NCBI GenBank assembly: GCA_029251865.1
Contig: JAQXCN010000045.1
Location: 20,434 to 84,433, forward strand
DNA length: 64,000 bases
Direction: 5' to 3'
DNA from: Crocinitomicaceae bacterium
Lineage (GTDB): Bacteria; Bacteroidota; Bacteroidia; Flavobacteriales_D; Crocinitomicaceae
How positions within the stretch are numbered: the stretch's first letter is position 1; every line of letters begins with the position of its first letter. Both the position numbers and the translations under genes were made by a program. Under the pieces are notes generated by a model, which searched no databases, was not told the origin of the DNA, and saw only the letters and a list, made by a program, of their open reading frames with translations. This document shows, piece by piece, positions 45,919-55,307 of the stretch.

Positions 45919-46743
45919 TTAGCTAAACATTATGCTTTGACCATAACCCTCTTTGTAAACTGGATTTACAATTAAAGCAGGAATCAATGCATCATTCGTT
46001 ATGATGTATTGCTCATAATTTGAGGAGATGGCATTGAAAAGATTTCCTTTATTAAGATTCATTATGGCAATGAGATCTGCTTCAACTGAGACAGCGTATT
46101 TCACGACCTCCTTATCAAATCCAGTTCTAGAAATAATAGAATGCTTCATATCAACACCTCTGTCCTTGAAAAATCGTTTTGCAAACACAATATTTGATTT
46201 TACTTGGTGCTTTAAGAAGTCATCGCTTTCGTCTGGTATAACAACATGAACCATAGATCCAAAATACTTGGCTAATCGAGATACAATTGTGAGTTTCTGT
46301 TTCGTTTCTTTATTGAGATCCATTGGCACTACAATCGACTCATAACCCGTCGGTTTTACAACTTTTTCTTGCACAATAATAAAAGGAACTGAAGAATTTG
46401 TTACCACTTTTAATGCATGACTGCCAGTAACGTGCTGCCATCCATGTGCACCATGCGTGCCCATAAAAATAAGTTTCGCTTCATGTTCTGCAGCAAAATC
46501 ACCAATATCCTCGAAAATACTACCAATTCTAACGTTGGGAATTAAATCAACTCCATGCGAGTTAAAATTTTCAACGATTTCTTCAAGCTTAATATTCGCC
46601 TCGTGAATTTGATTTTGTTTGGATACAACATGCAGCAATTGAACCTCAGCATCTAATGGTTTGGCGGTGGCAATGGCATGTTCTAGTGCAATATCTGCTA
46701 CTTTTGTGAAGTCATGGGGTACAATGAATGTTTTTTTACTCAT
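45919..46743 (-). CDS. Tandem universal stress protein
   Basis: A 274-residue protein with two Usp folds. The first (about 1-140) opens TFIVPHDFTKVADIALEHA and has IFMGTHGAHGWQHVTGSHALKV region with the G-x2-G-x9-GS nucleotide pattern. The second (about 145-274) begins SIVVPMDLNKET and is more degenerate, lacking the glycine pattern. The ATG at 46761 is possible, but it falls inside the TAACTTTG promoter box at 46766-46759, so the ATG at 46743 (MSKKTF) is favoured. Role: stress or energy-limited adaptation, by family knowledge only. Confidence 0.85.
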   Translation of the reverse strand: MSKKTFIVPHDFTKVADIALEHAIATAKPLDAEVQLLHVVSKQNQIHEANIKLEEIVENFNSHGVDLIPNVRIGSIFEDIGDFAAEHEAKLIFMGTHGAHGWQHVTGSHALKVVTNSSVPFIIVQEKVVKPTGYESIVVPMDLNKETKQKLTIVSRLAKYFGSMVHVVIPDESDDFLKHQVKSNIVFAKRFFKDRGVDMKHSIISRTGFDKEVVKYAVSVEADLIAIMNLNKGNLFNAISSNYEQYIITNDALIPALIVNPVYKEGYGQSIMFS

Positions 46744-46758
46744 GGACAGATTTTGGTG

Positions 46759-46766
46759 CAAAGTTA
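46759..46766 (-). promoter_or_regulatory. Candidate -7 box (TAACTTTG) for usp
   Basis: Perfect TAnnTTTG match reading leftward, 15 bases before the ATG at 46743. It overlaps the other possible ATG (46761) and so decides the start. Confidence 0.5.
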
Positions 46767-46839
46767 AGATAAAGTAATGAAAAATATATGGTTTTCGTAT
46801 CTTTATTTTCGTTAATTAACATGTAAATATTCTCAGTAT

Positions 46840-48357
46840 ATGCCCTTGATTGGTAGGTTTTTAAAGCAGACGACAGCCATAAGTTATCGCAAGAATGCGA
46901 AGAAAACTCAAGGCTATAAAGAACAAAAGAATGTCTTACATTATTTACTGACAAAAGCGAAAACGACCAAGTTTGGACTCGCTCATGAATTCGGCACTAT
47001 TTTGAATAATGATATGGTGTTGTCTTATCAAAGTAGTGTTCCAATTATGGATTATGATGCCTTTTATGAAAAGTGGTTAAAGTATTCTATCCTTGGTGAA
47101 AAAGATAATACTTGGAGGGGACGAATTAAATATTACGCGCTATCTTCAGGGACTACAGGGTCTCCGAGTAAAAGAATACCTGTCACCTCAGAAATGATTC
47201 GGTCTTTTCAAAAATCAAGTTTGAAACAGCTTAGCATTCTTCATAGCCTTGATTTGCCACAGTCTTTTTACAGTACTAGTATTCTCACTGTGGGCGGTTC
47301 TACTAAACTTAATTACAAAGACACCCATGTCGAAGGTGATTTAAGTGGTATTCTCAAAAAGCACACTTCCTTTATTGCCACACCATTTACGAAGCCAGGG
47401 GCCCGTATTAGTGGGGTTAAGGATTGGTCAAAAAAACTTGACTTAATTGTGGAGAGGGCTCCCAAGTGGGATGTGGGTATTCTTGCTGGTATTCCAAGTT
47501 GGTGTATTATGCTTATGGAACGTATCGTCGAACACTATAAACTTAATTCAATTCATGACATATGGCCTAATCTCTATGTTTATGTGCACGGTGGCGTTTA
47601 TATGGAGCCATACAGGCAGCGTTTAAATGCGATTCTTAGCCGTCCTTTAGATCTTCTTGATACGTATTTAGCAAGTGAAGGATACTTTGGTTATCAAGAA
47701 GAAACGGCGCAGCAAGGGATGAAGCTATTACTGAATAATGGTATTTTTTTCGAGTTCATTCCTTTTAATACTGATAATTTTGATGAACATGGTGTAGTTA
47801 AAAAAGAAGCATCCGCTTACACCATTGAACAGGTAAAAGAAGGTGTTGATTATGCGTTGGTGATTTCAACCAACGCCGGTCTTTGGCGTTATTTAATCGG
47901 TGACTTAGTTCGTTTTATAAATCGCGATGAACATGAACTTATAATTTCTGGTCGTATTCGACAATTTTTAAGCTTAAGTGGTGAACATTTATCACTTGGT
48001 AATATTAATGAGGGATTACTAAAAACAAGTGATAAATTCGATGTGGAATTTTCTGAATTCACCATTTATGCTGATGAGGAAAAACAATGTCATTGTTGGT
48101 ATTTAGGAACAACTCAGGATGTTCTTAACCCAAAGGCATTAATAAACTATTTGGATGATGTACTAAGCAGTTCAAACGATGATTATAAGTCTGCTAGAAA
48201 GTATAGTTTGAGGTCTCCTGAGGTAAAAATAATCTCTCCTGAACTTTTTTATGAATACATGGCAAAACAAAAAAAGTTTGGTTCTCAAAACAAAATGCCG
48301 AGAGTTTTAAATAAAAAGCAGTCTAAAACCTGGCTTTCATTCATTAACGCATTTTAG
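46840..48357 (+). CDS. GH3-family acyl-acid-amido synthetase-like protein
   Basis: A 505-residue homologue of plant GH3 enzymes, which adenylate carboxylic acids and join them to amino acids. The ATP-binding motif SSGTTGSPSKRIPVT (about 105-119) is intact. YFGYQEE (about 282) and TTNAGLWRYLIGDLVRF-type text (about 345-361) give the GH3 signature. Bacterial members are widespread in Bacteroidota but their substrates are mostly unknown, and plant hormone synthesis should not be assumed. It is transcribed divergently from usp and its end overlaps the end of the PorP/SprF gene by 14 bases. Confidence 0.88.
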   Translation: MPLIGRFLKQTTAISYRKNAKKTQGYKEQKNVLHYLLTKAKTTKFGLAHEFGTILNNDMVLSYQSSVPIMDYDAFYEKWLKYSILGEKDNTWRGRIKYYALSSGTTGSPSKRIPVTSEMIRSFQKSSLKQLSILHSLDLPQSFYSTSILTVGGSTKLNYKDTHVEGDLSGILKKHTSFIATPFTKPGARISGVKDWSKKLDLIVERAPKWDVGILAGIPSWCIMLMERIVEHYKLNSIHDIWPNLYVYVHGGVYMEPYRQRLNAILSRPLDLLDTYLASEGYFGYQEETAQQGMKLLLNNGIFFEFIPFNTDNFDEHGVVKKEASAYTIEQVKEGVDYALVISTNAGLWRYLIGDLVRFINRDEHELIISGRIRQFLSLSGEHLSLGNINEGLLKTSDKFDVEFSEFTIYADEEKQCHCWYLGTTQDVLNPKALINYLDDVLSSSNDDYKSARKYSLRSPEVKIISPELFYEYMAKQKKFGSQNKMPRVLNKKQSKTWLSFINAF

Positions 48358-49366
48358 AGCTCTCAAAAATGGATTTTTTTCCAAAGTTAAATTTCAGACT
48401 TACCTCTACGGATTGTCGGTACATGGAGGCGATTTTACCAAGTTCATAGTCATAAGAGACACCAACAGTGAAGCCTCCAAGATCAACAAAGAAAGATGGT
48501 ATTATTGCACCAGTACTTCTGAAGTAAGAGCCAACCACAAAATATTGATCACTAACAAAAGAGGTTACTCTTGATGCTGATTTCATTTTTAATCGATAAA
48601 AAACGCCACCAATTGTTTCTAAATATTTTGCTTGAATAAATTGCGCTGCACTAATTTCTAGATTTGACTCTGGAGATAGTCCATATCTAAGGTTAGCATG
48701 TATGCAAAGTTTTACCGGTAATTTATCATCTACAAGAGAATTGTAACGCAATGTGGGCCGATTTAAGTGCTGTAAAGATAAACCGCCCTGAAAACTTAGG
48801 TCACTTGCAGATAAAGTGTTCTCGTTGTCTTTATTATAGCTGTAGGCTAATCCGAGGCCAGCATCCAAATGCGAAAATGAATTTATACCGTTAACCTCAT
48901 TAGGGTCGATATTAGGGTCAAATTGAGTTCCATCCCATTGATTATAAAAGGTCAACCTTGAGAAATCAGCAGATCTATTAGAATATCCAACTTGAATTCC
49001 GGCAGATATAGAATGCGCTTTCGAAAGAGGTAGCACACCGCTAGCCGTAATACCACCAGTTTTAATACTAAAGTTTGAATCTCCGCCTATATCATTTAAA
49101 AAGTATATACCAACACCCGTATATGCACTGGTTCTTCTGGCTTGCTTACCAATAGAAAACTCCATCATACCCATACTTGTCATGAATTGTGTCCCAGCTC
49201 CCAGCCATTGGTTTCTGTGCTGAAGAGAGATACGTTCATATCCCGAAAAGGTAGATGTGGTTGCGGGATTGATCATTGACATGGATTGATCAATCTGGGA
49301 GTAGTGAAAGTCCTGCGCAAAGAGAAATCCAGGAGTCAAAAGGAAAGCAAAAAGTAAAAATCTCAT
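48344..49366 (-). CDS. PorP/SprF family type IX secretion-associated outer-membrane protein
   Basis: A 340-residue outer-membrane barrel with a signal peptide (MRFLLFAFLLTPGFLFAQ). The family opening is DFHYSQIDQSMSMINPAT (20-37), followed by RISLQHRNQW. SprF helps deliver the adhesin SprB through T9SS in Flavobacterium, and sprF-like genes often sit beside type B cargo genes. Here the gene follows the CotH/TSP3 type B protein by 1 base on the same strand, which supports a dedicated cargo-partner pair. The C-terminal strands end in FKFNFGKK-like sequence. Confidence 0.92.
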   Translation of the reverse strand: MRFLLFAFLLTPGFLFAQDFHYSQIDQSMSMINPATTSTFSGYERISLQHRNQWLGAGTQFMTSMGMMEFSIGKQARRTSAYTGVGIYFLNDIGGDSNFSIKTGGITASGVLPLSKAHSISAGIQVGYSNRSADFSRLTFYNQWDGTQFDPNIDPNEVNGINSFSHLDAGLGLAYSYNKDNENTLSASDLSFQGGLSLQHLNRPTLRYNSLVDDKLPVKLCIHANLRYGLSPESNLEISAAQFIQAKYLETIGGVFYRLKMKSASRVTSFVSDQYFVVGSYFRSTGAIIPSFFVDLGGFTVGVSYDYELGKIASMYRQSVEVSLKFNFGKKSIFESSKMR

Positions 49367-49367
49367 A

Positions 49368-52300
49368 CTATCGAATTAACGTTACATTTCCGGAAATAGT
49401 TTCACCAGTTCCATCTGTATATTCAACTTTCATGATGTAAGGGTAGACTCCAGTATTGCAATCAACACCTTTATATTTACCATCCCATTGAAAACCTTTG
49501 CTTGAAGACTCAAACATGATTTTACCCCATCTATTAAATATTTGAAATTGGAATCCATCAACATTTTGACCTGTAATTATTTGAAAAGTATTGTTGTCGT
49601 CAGGACCTATTCCGTTTGGAGAGAAGCCAGAAGGAATATGGACACCCTCAGCACAATCGGGATTACTGTTCGCGGGGTCACATGGGTCTAATGGATCTGT
49701 GCCATTGTTGAATTCAGCACCATCACTTAGGCCATCACCGTCAGTATCAGTATTGTTAACATCTGTTCCAATGACCTCCTCTTGTGCATCTGTTAAGCCA
49801 TCACCATCTGTGTCTATATTACATAGCGGTAGCGAATCATCAGGATCACAAGGATCAAGTGGGTCTGTGCCCGTGGTGACCTCTTCTCCATCATTAAAAC
49901 CATCATCATCTGTGTCAGGATTTGTAGCATCTGTGCCATTGACAAGCTCTTCATCATTGGTAAGTCCATCGTTATCTTGATCGCAATTTCCAGCCTCGAG
50001 ATTAGGTATACAAGGATCGGTATTGGCTGGATCTTCTTCATCATTTACACCGTCACCATCTTGATCGTTTATACTAGACTCCAAGGCATCCATTATTCCG
50101 TCACCATCAGTATCCGTCGGGTTTGTTGGGTCACCAACTTCAATAAAGTCATTTTCACCGTCTCCATCTGTATCGGGATTATTGGGGTCTGTCCCCACCG
50201 TGCCTTCGATTTGATCTGTTATACCATCACCATCTGTGTCTAAATTCGGATCGTCTAAAATGAAAAAGGCTGTAATGTTTTCGGGAGCATTGATGACAAT
50301 ACTATTGGTGTCTTCGGTAATAGCAGCGCTCAATGGGCCATTTGTAAATTCCCAGTGATCAAAAATATACCCTGGAGCCGCTTTTGCCTTTAGATAGGTT
50401 TCAATTCCTCCGAAGTATTCTGTCGACCAAGGATAGGATGGTGCCCAAACGGAATTGATTTTTATCTCCCCACTTTCCGCTGGTGAAACGTCAAATGTCG
50501 TAGCATGTGGACCATTCAAATCATAACAGTCGATAAGGCCTGATTCCAAAGCTTCACATCTCAGGATTATAAAATCCCTAAGATCTTCAACATTATTTTG
50601 CCATTCATTCACGGAACCTCCCCATCTAGCAACTTGGCTTGTCATTTCAGGTGTGATTTTTAACACCATACTGTCTAGCAGATAAAGCATAGAATCACAT
50701 GAAAAATAGGTATTCACAAGATCGATGTACCTTGTCACATAATATTGTTCTACAATTGGGTTTTCAGCAATTAACTTCTCTAGAATATCTGTATGACCTT
50801 GGCCTCCCGGGTTTGGCAGGTTTTCGGCATTACATGGATCGGCATTTGCAGAAACATCAGGGATTCCAGTATAATTGATATAATGACCAAATGTCGCATC
50901 CATATCCCACAACACATACCGCCACTTCTTTTTGTCTCCCTCTGGATCTAGGCCATGCCACCAAGCGGTATTCCAATTTAACCAGTCCATATTGACGACA
51001 TAGGAGTTAAACATGAAGTAATCACACAAGGATTTCCAGTTCAATTTACTATCCACATAGTCAAAATCCGGACCAGCTGACATATTATTATTTTGGATAA
51101 AATTCCTCAAGTTGTTCCAGTTGGGTTGTGCGTTTGGTGCACCATAATCTTCCCAGGTTCCTCCCCAGGTTTTGAGGTATTCTATATTGTATTTATCTTG
51201 GTCATAATAGTGATCGGTATAATCGCTATCATCTGCTTTCTCTCGAATTTCATAAACGCCCCAGTATTCTCCATTAACGTAAAGTAAGCAGGATCTATTG
51301 GTACGCTCATCTAAGCGCATTCCTGCCCAAATGGATAATGTATGTATGAATGCATCTCTAATATGTGCACCATTTTCAAAAGGGTAATTGTCACTTGCCG
51401 CAGGTTTTAATATCAACCGTTGAAAGTCATTTCTATTTTTTTCGGGGAAAATTTGATGATCGAGATCTCCGTTATAACCGTATTGATCTCGCATAATAAA
51501 GTCAAATCCTCTTTGAGGATATGACCATGAGTCATTTCCATGCTCGTTGAAATCTCCTTCGCCTTCATCAATGAATGTACCATCTTCTTCAAAAAGTTCT
51601 AAAGAACCAATAGGTTCAAATTGAGATCCATCAAGAAGCGTATAGACACCCTCACTAGCAATCGACACTATAGGTAAATCATGGGATTCATTTATAAAGT
51701 AGGTATTACTTTCATTAAAAGAGGGTAATTCGGCACTGTATGCTGCTGCACGTAATACGGAGGTTGCGTTAATAGTAACAGGGCCGGTATATAATGATGA
51801 AGTTGCAGTAGGGTCCGAACCGTCTGTTGTGTATCTAATGTCTGCCCCTGCATCCTGACATGTAATGGTAACATTTATCGCACCAGGGTAAAAACCAGCC
51901 TGAATATCAAAAGAAGGTCTTGGCGTATAAAAGTTTTGAGCACCAGTATTTTGACTATTAGGGGTGGGGCTTGTAAATAATTTAAAGTCTGCGGCACCGT
52001 CTGTTGAGCGTCCAACAGAATGGTTTGCTTGCGTGCGATGTACAATCTTAAACGAGTCAACAACATTGCCGAGAACATTTGAGAGAATGACCCAATCACC
52101 TTCAGTTTGACTTAATTTAAAATTTGTGTGAAGCTCACCTCCTTGGTCTATATCTCTACCCGAGCAAAATATTAGTTTATGGTCGTTTGCATTAATGTTA
52201 GAGGCGGGAAAGGTCCATTTTAATGGGTTTCCAGATCTATCTGAGAGATACCACCCGGTTAAATCAACTGCTGCAGCTGTTGTATTATAGAGTTCTACCC

Positions 52301-52427
52301 AATCCTCTTTGTCACCATATGCATCGTTTACGGTATTCATGTTTGAAGCTGAATACTCATTGATCAATAACTGACTGTAGGAAAAAGAATAGAAGCAAAA
52401 TGTTATCAGAAATAGGGTGAATTTCAT
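49368..52427 (-). CDS. T9SS type B surface protein: LTD, chitobiase-like, CotH and TSP3 domains
   Basis: A 1019-residue secreted protein. In order: signal peptide (to about 18), lamin-tail domain (about 20-135), chitobiase/beta-hexosaminidase C-terminal-like domain (about 170-245, [11 protein letters not shown]), CotH kinase-like domain (about 250-620), and a short beta domain. A calcium-binding thrombospondin type 3 repeat region of DTDGDG units spans about 728-927. The gliding-motility-associated type B sorting domain ends in NVTLIR. CotH proteins are atypical kinases of spore-coat proteins; in Bacteroidota they occur in large surface proteins with unknown substrates. It precedes the PorP/SprF gene by 1 base. 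Confidence 0.92.
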   Translation of the reverse strand: MKFTLFLITFCFYSFSYSQLLINEYSASNMNTVNDAYGDKEDWVELYNTTAAAVDLTGWYLSDRSGNPLKWTFPASNINANDHKLIFCSGRDIDQGGELHTNFKLSQTEGDWVILSNVLGNVVDSFKIVHRTQANHSVGRSTDGAADFKLFTSPTPNSQNTGAQNFYTPRPSFDIQAGFYPGAINVTITCQDAGADIRYTTDGSDPTATSSLYTGPVTINATSVLRAAAYSAELPSFNESNTYFINESHDLPIVSIASEGVYTLLDGSQFEPIGSLELFEEDGTFIDEGEGDFNEHGNDSWSYPQRGFDFIMRDQYGYNGDLDHQIFPEKNRNDFQRLILKPAASDNYPFENGAHIRDAFIHTLSIWAGMRLDERTNRSCLLYVNGEYWGVYEIREKADDSDYTDHYYDQDKYNIEYLKTWGGTWEDYGAPNAQPNWNNLRNFIQNNNMSAGPDFDYVDSKLNWKSLCDYFMFNSYVVNMDWLNWNTAWWHGLDPEGDKKKWRYVLWDMDATFGHYINYTGIPDVSANADPCNAENLPNPGGQGHTDILEKLIAENPIVEQYYVTRYIDLVNTYFSCDSMLYLLDSMVLKITPEMTSQVARWGGSVNEWQNNVEDLRDFIILRCEALESGLIDCYDLNGPHATTFDVSPAESGEIKINSVWAPSYPWSTEYFGGIETYLKAKAAPGYIFDHWEFTNGPLSAAITEDTNSIVINAPENITAFFILDDPNLDTDGDGITDQIEGTVGTDPNNPDTDGDGENDFIEVGDPTNPTDTDGDGIMDALESSINDQDGDGVNDEEDPANTDPCIPNLEAGNCDQDNDGLTNDEELVNGTDATNPDTDDDGFNDGEEVTTGTDPLDPCDPDDSLPLCNIDTDGDGLTDAQEEVIGTDVNNTDTDGDGLSDGAEFNNGTDPLDPCDPANSNPDCAEGVHIPSGFSPNGIGPDDNNTFQIITGQNVDGFQFQIFNRWGKIMFESSSKGFQWDGKYKGVDCNTGVYPYIMKVEYTDGTGETISGNVTLIR

Positions 52428-52466
52428 ACTCGAGTTCGTTTAGTTTAAAGATTCTTCACAATTATG

Positions 52467-52481
52467 ACGACAATTTGTCGT
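52467..52481. promoter_or_regulatory. Perfect inverted repeat ACGACA-N3-TGTCGT in a divergent promoter
   Basis: Six-base arms around ATT lie 40 bases from the CotH start and 33 bases from the lipoprotein start. A shared operator for both directions is plausible. The core nGACA-N3-TGTCn also occurs at 19279-19291. Confidence 0.4.
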
Positions 52482-52513
52482 TTGAGTTGTATTATTGTCT
52501 AAAATTATTTTCG

Positions 52514-52927
52514 ATGGTTCATAAAATTAAGCTATTTCTGTTTCTTTCTCTAGTGATTTTCTCATTTTCTTTTTGTTCGAAAGTAGAGGGTCCAGGAGGA
52601 GGTGCGACGATAAGAGGTCTCGTTATAGAAAGAGATCATGTCGGTGTAAATGTTTTTGAATATCCTGCGGTTGATCAAGACCTTTATATTATTTACGGAA
52701 ATGAAAATTCTTTCTATGATGACGATGTGAAAACGAGTTACGATGGAAGCTTTGAGTTCAGGTATCTTCAAAAGGGAGATTATCAGGTATTTGTTTACTC
52801 AGATGTTAATCCAGCAGACCAAACCCCTCAAGATCCTAGTTCTACAGAGGCTTTATTGACCTCAGTTACAATTAATGAAAAAGATGATGTTTTGAATATG
52901 GCTACGATTTACATAGAAAAATACTAA
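52514..52927 (+). CDS. Lipoprotein with carboxypeptidase regulatory-like domain
   Basis: A 137-residue lipoprotein. The open frame begins at 52475, but the ATG at 52514 yields a typical signal (MVHKIKLFLFLSLVIFSFSFC) with lipidated Cys21. The mature part, GGATIRGLVIERD then YDGSFEFRYLQKGDYQVFVYS, is a CarboxypepD_reg-like beta sandwich common in Bacteroidota surface proteins. Its stop overlaps the start of the DUF2490 gene by 1 base, so the two are probably a functional pair in the envelope. The function is unknown. Confidence 0.78.
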   Translation: MVHKIKLFLFLSLVIFSFSFCSKVEGPGGGATIRGLVIERDHVGVNVFEYPAVDQDLYIIYGNENSFYDDDVKTSYDGSFEFRYLQKGDYQVFVYSDVNPADQTPQDPSSTEALLTSVTINEKDDVLNMATIYIEKY

Positions 52928-53625
52928 TGCTGAAAAGAATTGTATTTCTGTTTTTCTTAATGTTTATACCTATAATGGTTCATAGTCAGTCCTTAGAATT
53001 ATGGAATGCTTTCGGAACTAAATATAAAGTCAATAAAAAGATATCGCTGACTGCTAGCTTTACGAGTCGCATTGGAGAAGGTTCAGTTGGTAGTTTTTTT
53101 CCAGAGTTATCAATGCGATACAAAGTTCTTGACTGGCTGAGTGTCTCTGGGGATTATCGTTTGGTATCAAAAAGGGCTTTAAATGGAAATTATCTTGGAG
53201 CGAATCGGTTCAATTTTAATTTGAAGTTTCGTAATTCATATAAGAGAATTAAGTATAGTTGTCGTTTTCGTTATCAAATGAGTTCAAGGGGTGGAGGAGG
53301 AGCGACTTACGAGTCTGATTTTGATGAAGCATTCCGATTTAAGCCTGTTTTCGCCTACAATATTCGAAAAAGTATTTTTGAACCTTCTTTTAGCTTTGAT
53401 TTTTTCTATAATCCAACAAATGGTATTTATGGAAAGCGCTTCGATAAAGTCCGTTACGCATTAGGAACCTCTATTGAAATTGGAGATGCGCATGAGCTCG
53501 ATGTGGCATTTAAAATAGACCAAAGATTCAATTCAAGTAATAATGGTAATAAGCTAATTTTCTCTCTAGCCTATACTGCAAACCTTAACAAGCTTCTTAA
53601 AGGGTCATCGAAAAAAGGACTATAG
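52927..53625 (+). CDS. DUF2490 outer-membrane protein
   Basis: A 232-residue protein with a signal peptide ending MVHSQS, then SLELWNAFGTKYKVNKK, the usual opening of DUF2490. Alternating strands fill the rest and suggest a small outer-membrane barrel. The family has no established role. It overlaps the lipoprotein gene by 1 base and its end overlaps the comM end by 6 bases on the opposite strand. Confidence 0.82.
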   Translation: MLKRIVFLFFLMFIPIMVHSQSLELWNAFGTKYKVNKKISLTASFTSRIGEGSVGSFFPELSMRYKVLDWLSVSGDYRLVSKRALNGNYLGANRFNFNLKFRNSYKRIKYSCRFRYQMSSRGGGGATYESDFDEAFRFKPVFAYNIRKSIFEPSFSFDFFYNPTNGIYGKRFDKVRYALGTSIEIGDAHELDVAFKIDQRFNSSNNGNKLIFSLAYTANLNKLLKGSSKKGL

Positions 53626-55134
53626 ATTTTCTCGATCAAGACATCTGTAATGTATAGCCTCCGCTATGTGTTTTTTTTCAATATCTTTTTGACTGTCGAG
53701 ATCTGCAATCGTGCGTGCAATTTTTAAAACTTTATGGTATGCTCTTGCGGATAAGTCAAGTTTTTCCATTGCATTTTGAAGTAGTGCATGTGCTTCTTCG
53801 TCAAGAGCGCAATGCGTTTTTAGCTCTAGAATTGAAAGTTTAGCATTCAAGGTTGCTTTCATTCTTGTTCTTCGTTCTTGAATTTCTCTTGCGTTAAGAA
53901 CTCTTTTTTTTATGCTTTCACTTTTTTCTTGTGGTTCACTAGATTGTATTTCTTCAAATGTGATAGGTGCAACTTGAATATGTAAGTCTATACGGTCTAA
54001 TAAAGGGCCTGAGACTTTTGATTTGTATTTTTCTCTTGATTTTTTTGTGCACTGACATGACTTTTTTGGATGCCCATAATAACCGCATGGACATGGGTTC
54101 ATGGCGGCTATAAGTGTAAATGAGGCAGGAAATTCAATGGACATATTCGAGCGGCAAATTTGTACAGATTCATTTTCAAGAGGTTGTCGTAATACTTCTA
54201 GCGTGCTGCGTTTAAATTCGGGGAGCTCGTCAAGAAATAAAATTCCGTTGTGAGCCATAGATATTTCTCCAGGTTTGGGATTTGACCCGCCTCCAACCAA
54301 TGCTACATCAGAAATAGTATGGTGTGGTGCACGGTATGGTCGTTTTTTAAGTAGACCGTTTGTCGTCCCTTCTTTTGAAATAAGGCTGTGTATACTTGTG
54401 GATTCTAGTGCCTCTTCGAGTGCTAAGTCCGGTAATATTGTTGGAAATCTTTTTGCAAGCATTGATTTTCCTGCTCCCGGAGGACCAATTAGAATAAGGT
54501 TGTGTCCTCCTGCTGCTGCAATCTCAAAGGCGCGTTTAGCGTGGTGTTGTGCTTGGACCTCGCTATAATCGTTTGTCAATTCACCTTGATCTTTTATTTT
54601 TGGTTCAGTAAATATTGGCAGTGTGCCGTTGTTTTCAAAATAGCTTATTACATCTGAAAGATTTCTAACGGGAATAATATTTATTCCTTTGATCAAATGC
54701 ACCTGATTAAAATTCTTCATAGGAATAATAATGCCCTTAAAGCCCTCTGATTTTGCCTGAAGAACACGTGAGAGAATGCCGCGACATGGTTGAATGGACC
54801 CATCTAATGAAAGTTCACCAATGAATACATGCTTTTCCAATTCTGTAGTAGGGAGTTGATTGCTTACACCTAAAATACCCACAGCAATAGGTAGATCGAA
54901 AACAGACCCCTCCTTCTTTAGGTCTGCTGGAGCCATATTTATTGTTATTTCTCTTCTTGGGAAATTGAGGTTTGTATTTTTAAAGGCTGCTTTTATTCGC
55001 TGATGACTTTCCTTAACTGCATTGTCAGGAAGCCCAACTAAAAAAAAGTTGATTCCTTTTCCGAGAAACACTTCAATTACAATGGTTATTGCACTTAATC
55101 CATAGAGTGTGCTAGATGATGTTTTTACGAGCAT
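53620..55134 (-). CDS. comM: YifB/ComM family Mg-chelatase-like AAA ATPase
   Basis: A 504-residue ATPase. The N-terminal ChlI-like domain opens SSTLYGLSAITIVIEV. The Walker A motif GPPGAGKSMLAKRFP lies near residue 218, LFLDELPEF near 300 and TLIAAMNPCPCGY near 340. The Cys-rich insert CPCGYYGHPKKSCQC is a hallmark. The C-terminal Mg_chelatase_C domain ends in LDSQKDIEKKHIAEAIHYR. In Vibrio, ComM is a helicase that promotes branch migration during natural transformation; homologues are widespread, so competence should not be assumed. A palindrome at 55221-55235 lies in its divergent promoter region. Confidence 0.93.
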   Translation of the reverse strand: MLVKTSSSTLYGLSAITIVIEVFLGKGINFFLVGLPDNAVKESHQRIKAAFKNTNLNFPRREITINMAPADLKKEGSVFDLPIAVGILGVSNQLPTTELEKHVFIGELSLDGSIQPCRGILSRVLQAKSEGFKGIIIPMKNFNQVHLIKGINIIPVRNLSDVISYFENNGTLPIFTEPKIKDQGELTNDYSEVQAQHHAKRAFEIAAAGGHNLILIGPPGAGKSMLAKRFPTILPDLALEEALESTSIHSLISKEGTTNGLLKKRPYRAPHHTISDVALVGGGSNPKPGEISMAHNGILFLDELPEFKRSTLEVLRQPLENESVQICRSNMSIEFPASFTLIAAMNPCPCGYYGHPKKSCQCTKKSREKYKSKVSGPLLDRIDLHIQVAPITFEEIQSSEPQEKSESIKKRVLNAREIQERRTRMKATLNAKLSILELKTHCALDEEAHALLQNAMEKLDLSARAYHKVLKIARTIADLDSQKDIEKKHIAEAIHYRCLDRENL

Positions 55135-55220
55135 TTTATTATTCTTTTCTATTTAAGATACGATCTCCTTGCTCAAATTAAAAGTTGATTTTTAGTCTAT
55201 TTTTACGTATTTTATATTGT

Positions 55221-55235
55221 ATTGAGTTCCTCAAT
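55221..55235. promoter_or_regulatory. Perfect inverted repeat ATTGAG-N3-CTCAAT between comM and aminotransferase genes
   Basis: Six-base arms around TTC, followed by a further half-site CTCAA at 55240-55244. It is in the middle of the 173-base divergent spacer, so it may regulate either gene. Confidence 0.38.
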
Positions 55236-55307
55236 TATACTCAACTAGAACATCTCACAAGCCTTAATTTTTCTATTGTATCTTTATTTTTTTAAAGTCA
55301 ATTAATT

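Noticed and set aside
46840..48357. Plant-hormone synthesis by the GH3-family protein
   Set aside because: Bacterial GH3 homologues are common and their substrates unknown; no auxin genes are seen.
49591..49980. Open 129-codon frame antisense to the TSP3 repeat region
   Set aside because: Low-complexity Ser/Pro/Gly output from the complement of Asp/Gly-rich repeats; the sense strand has clear domains.
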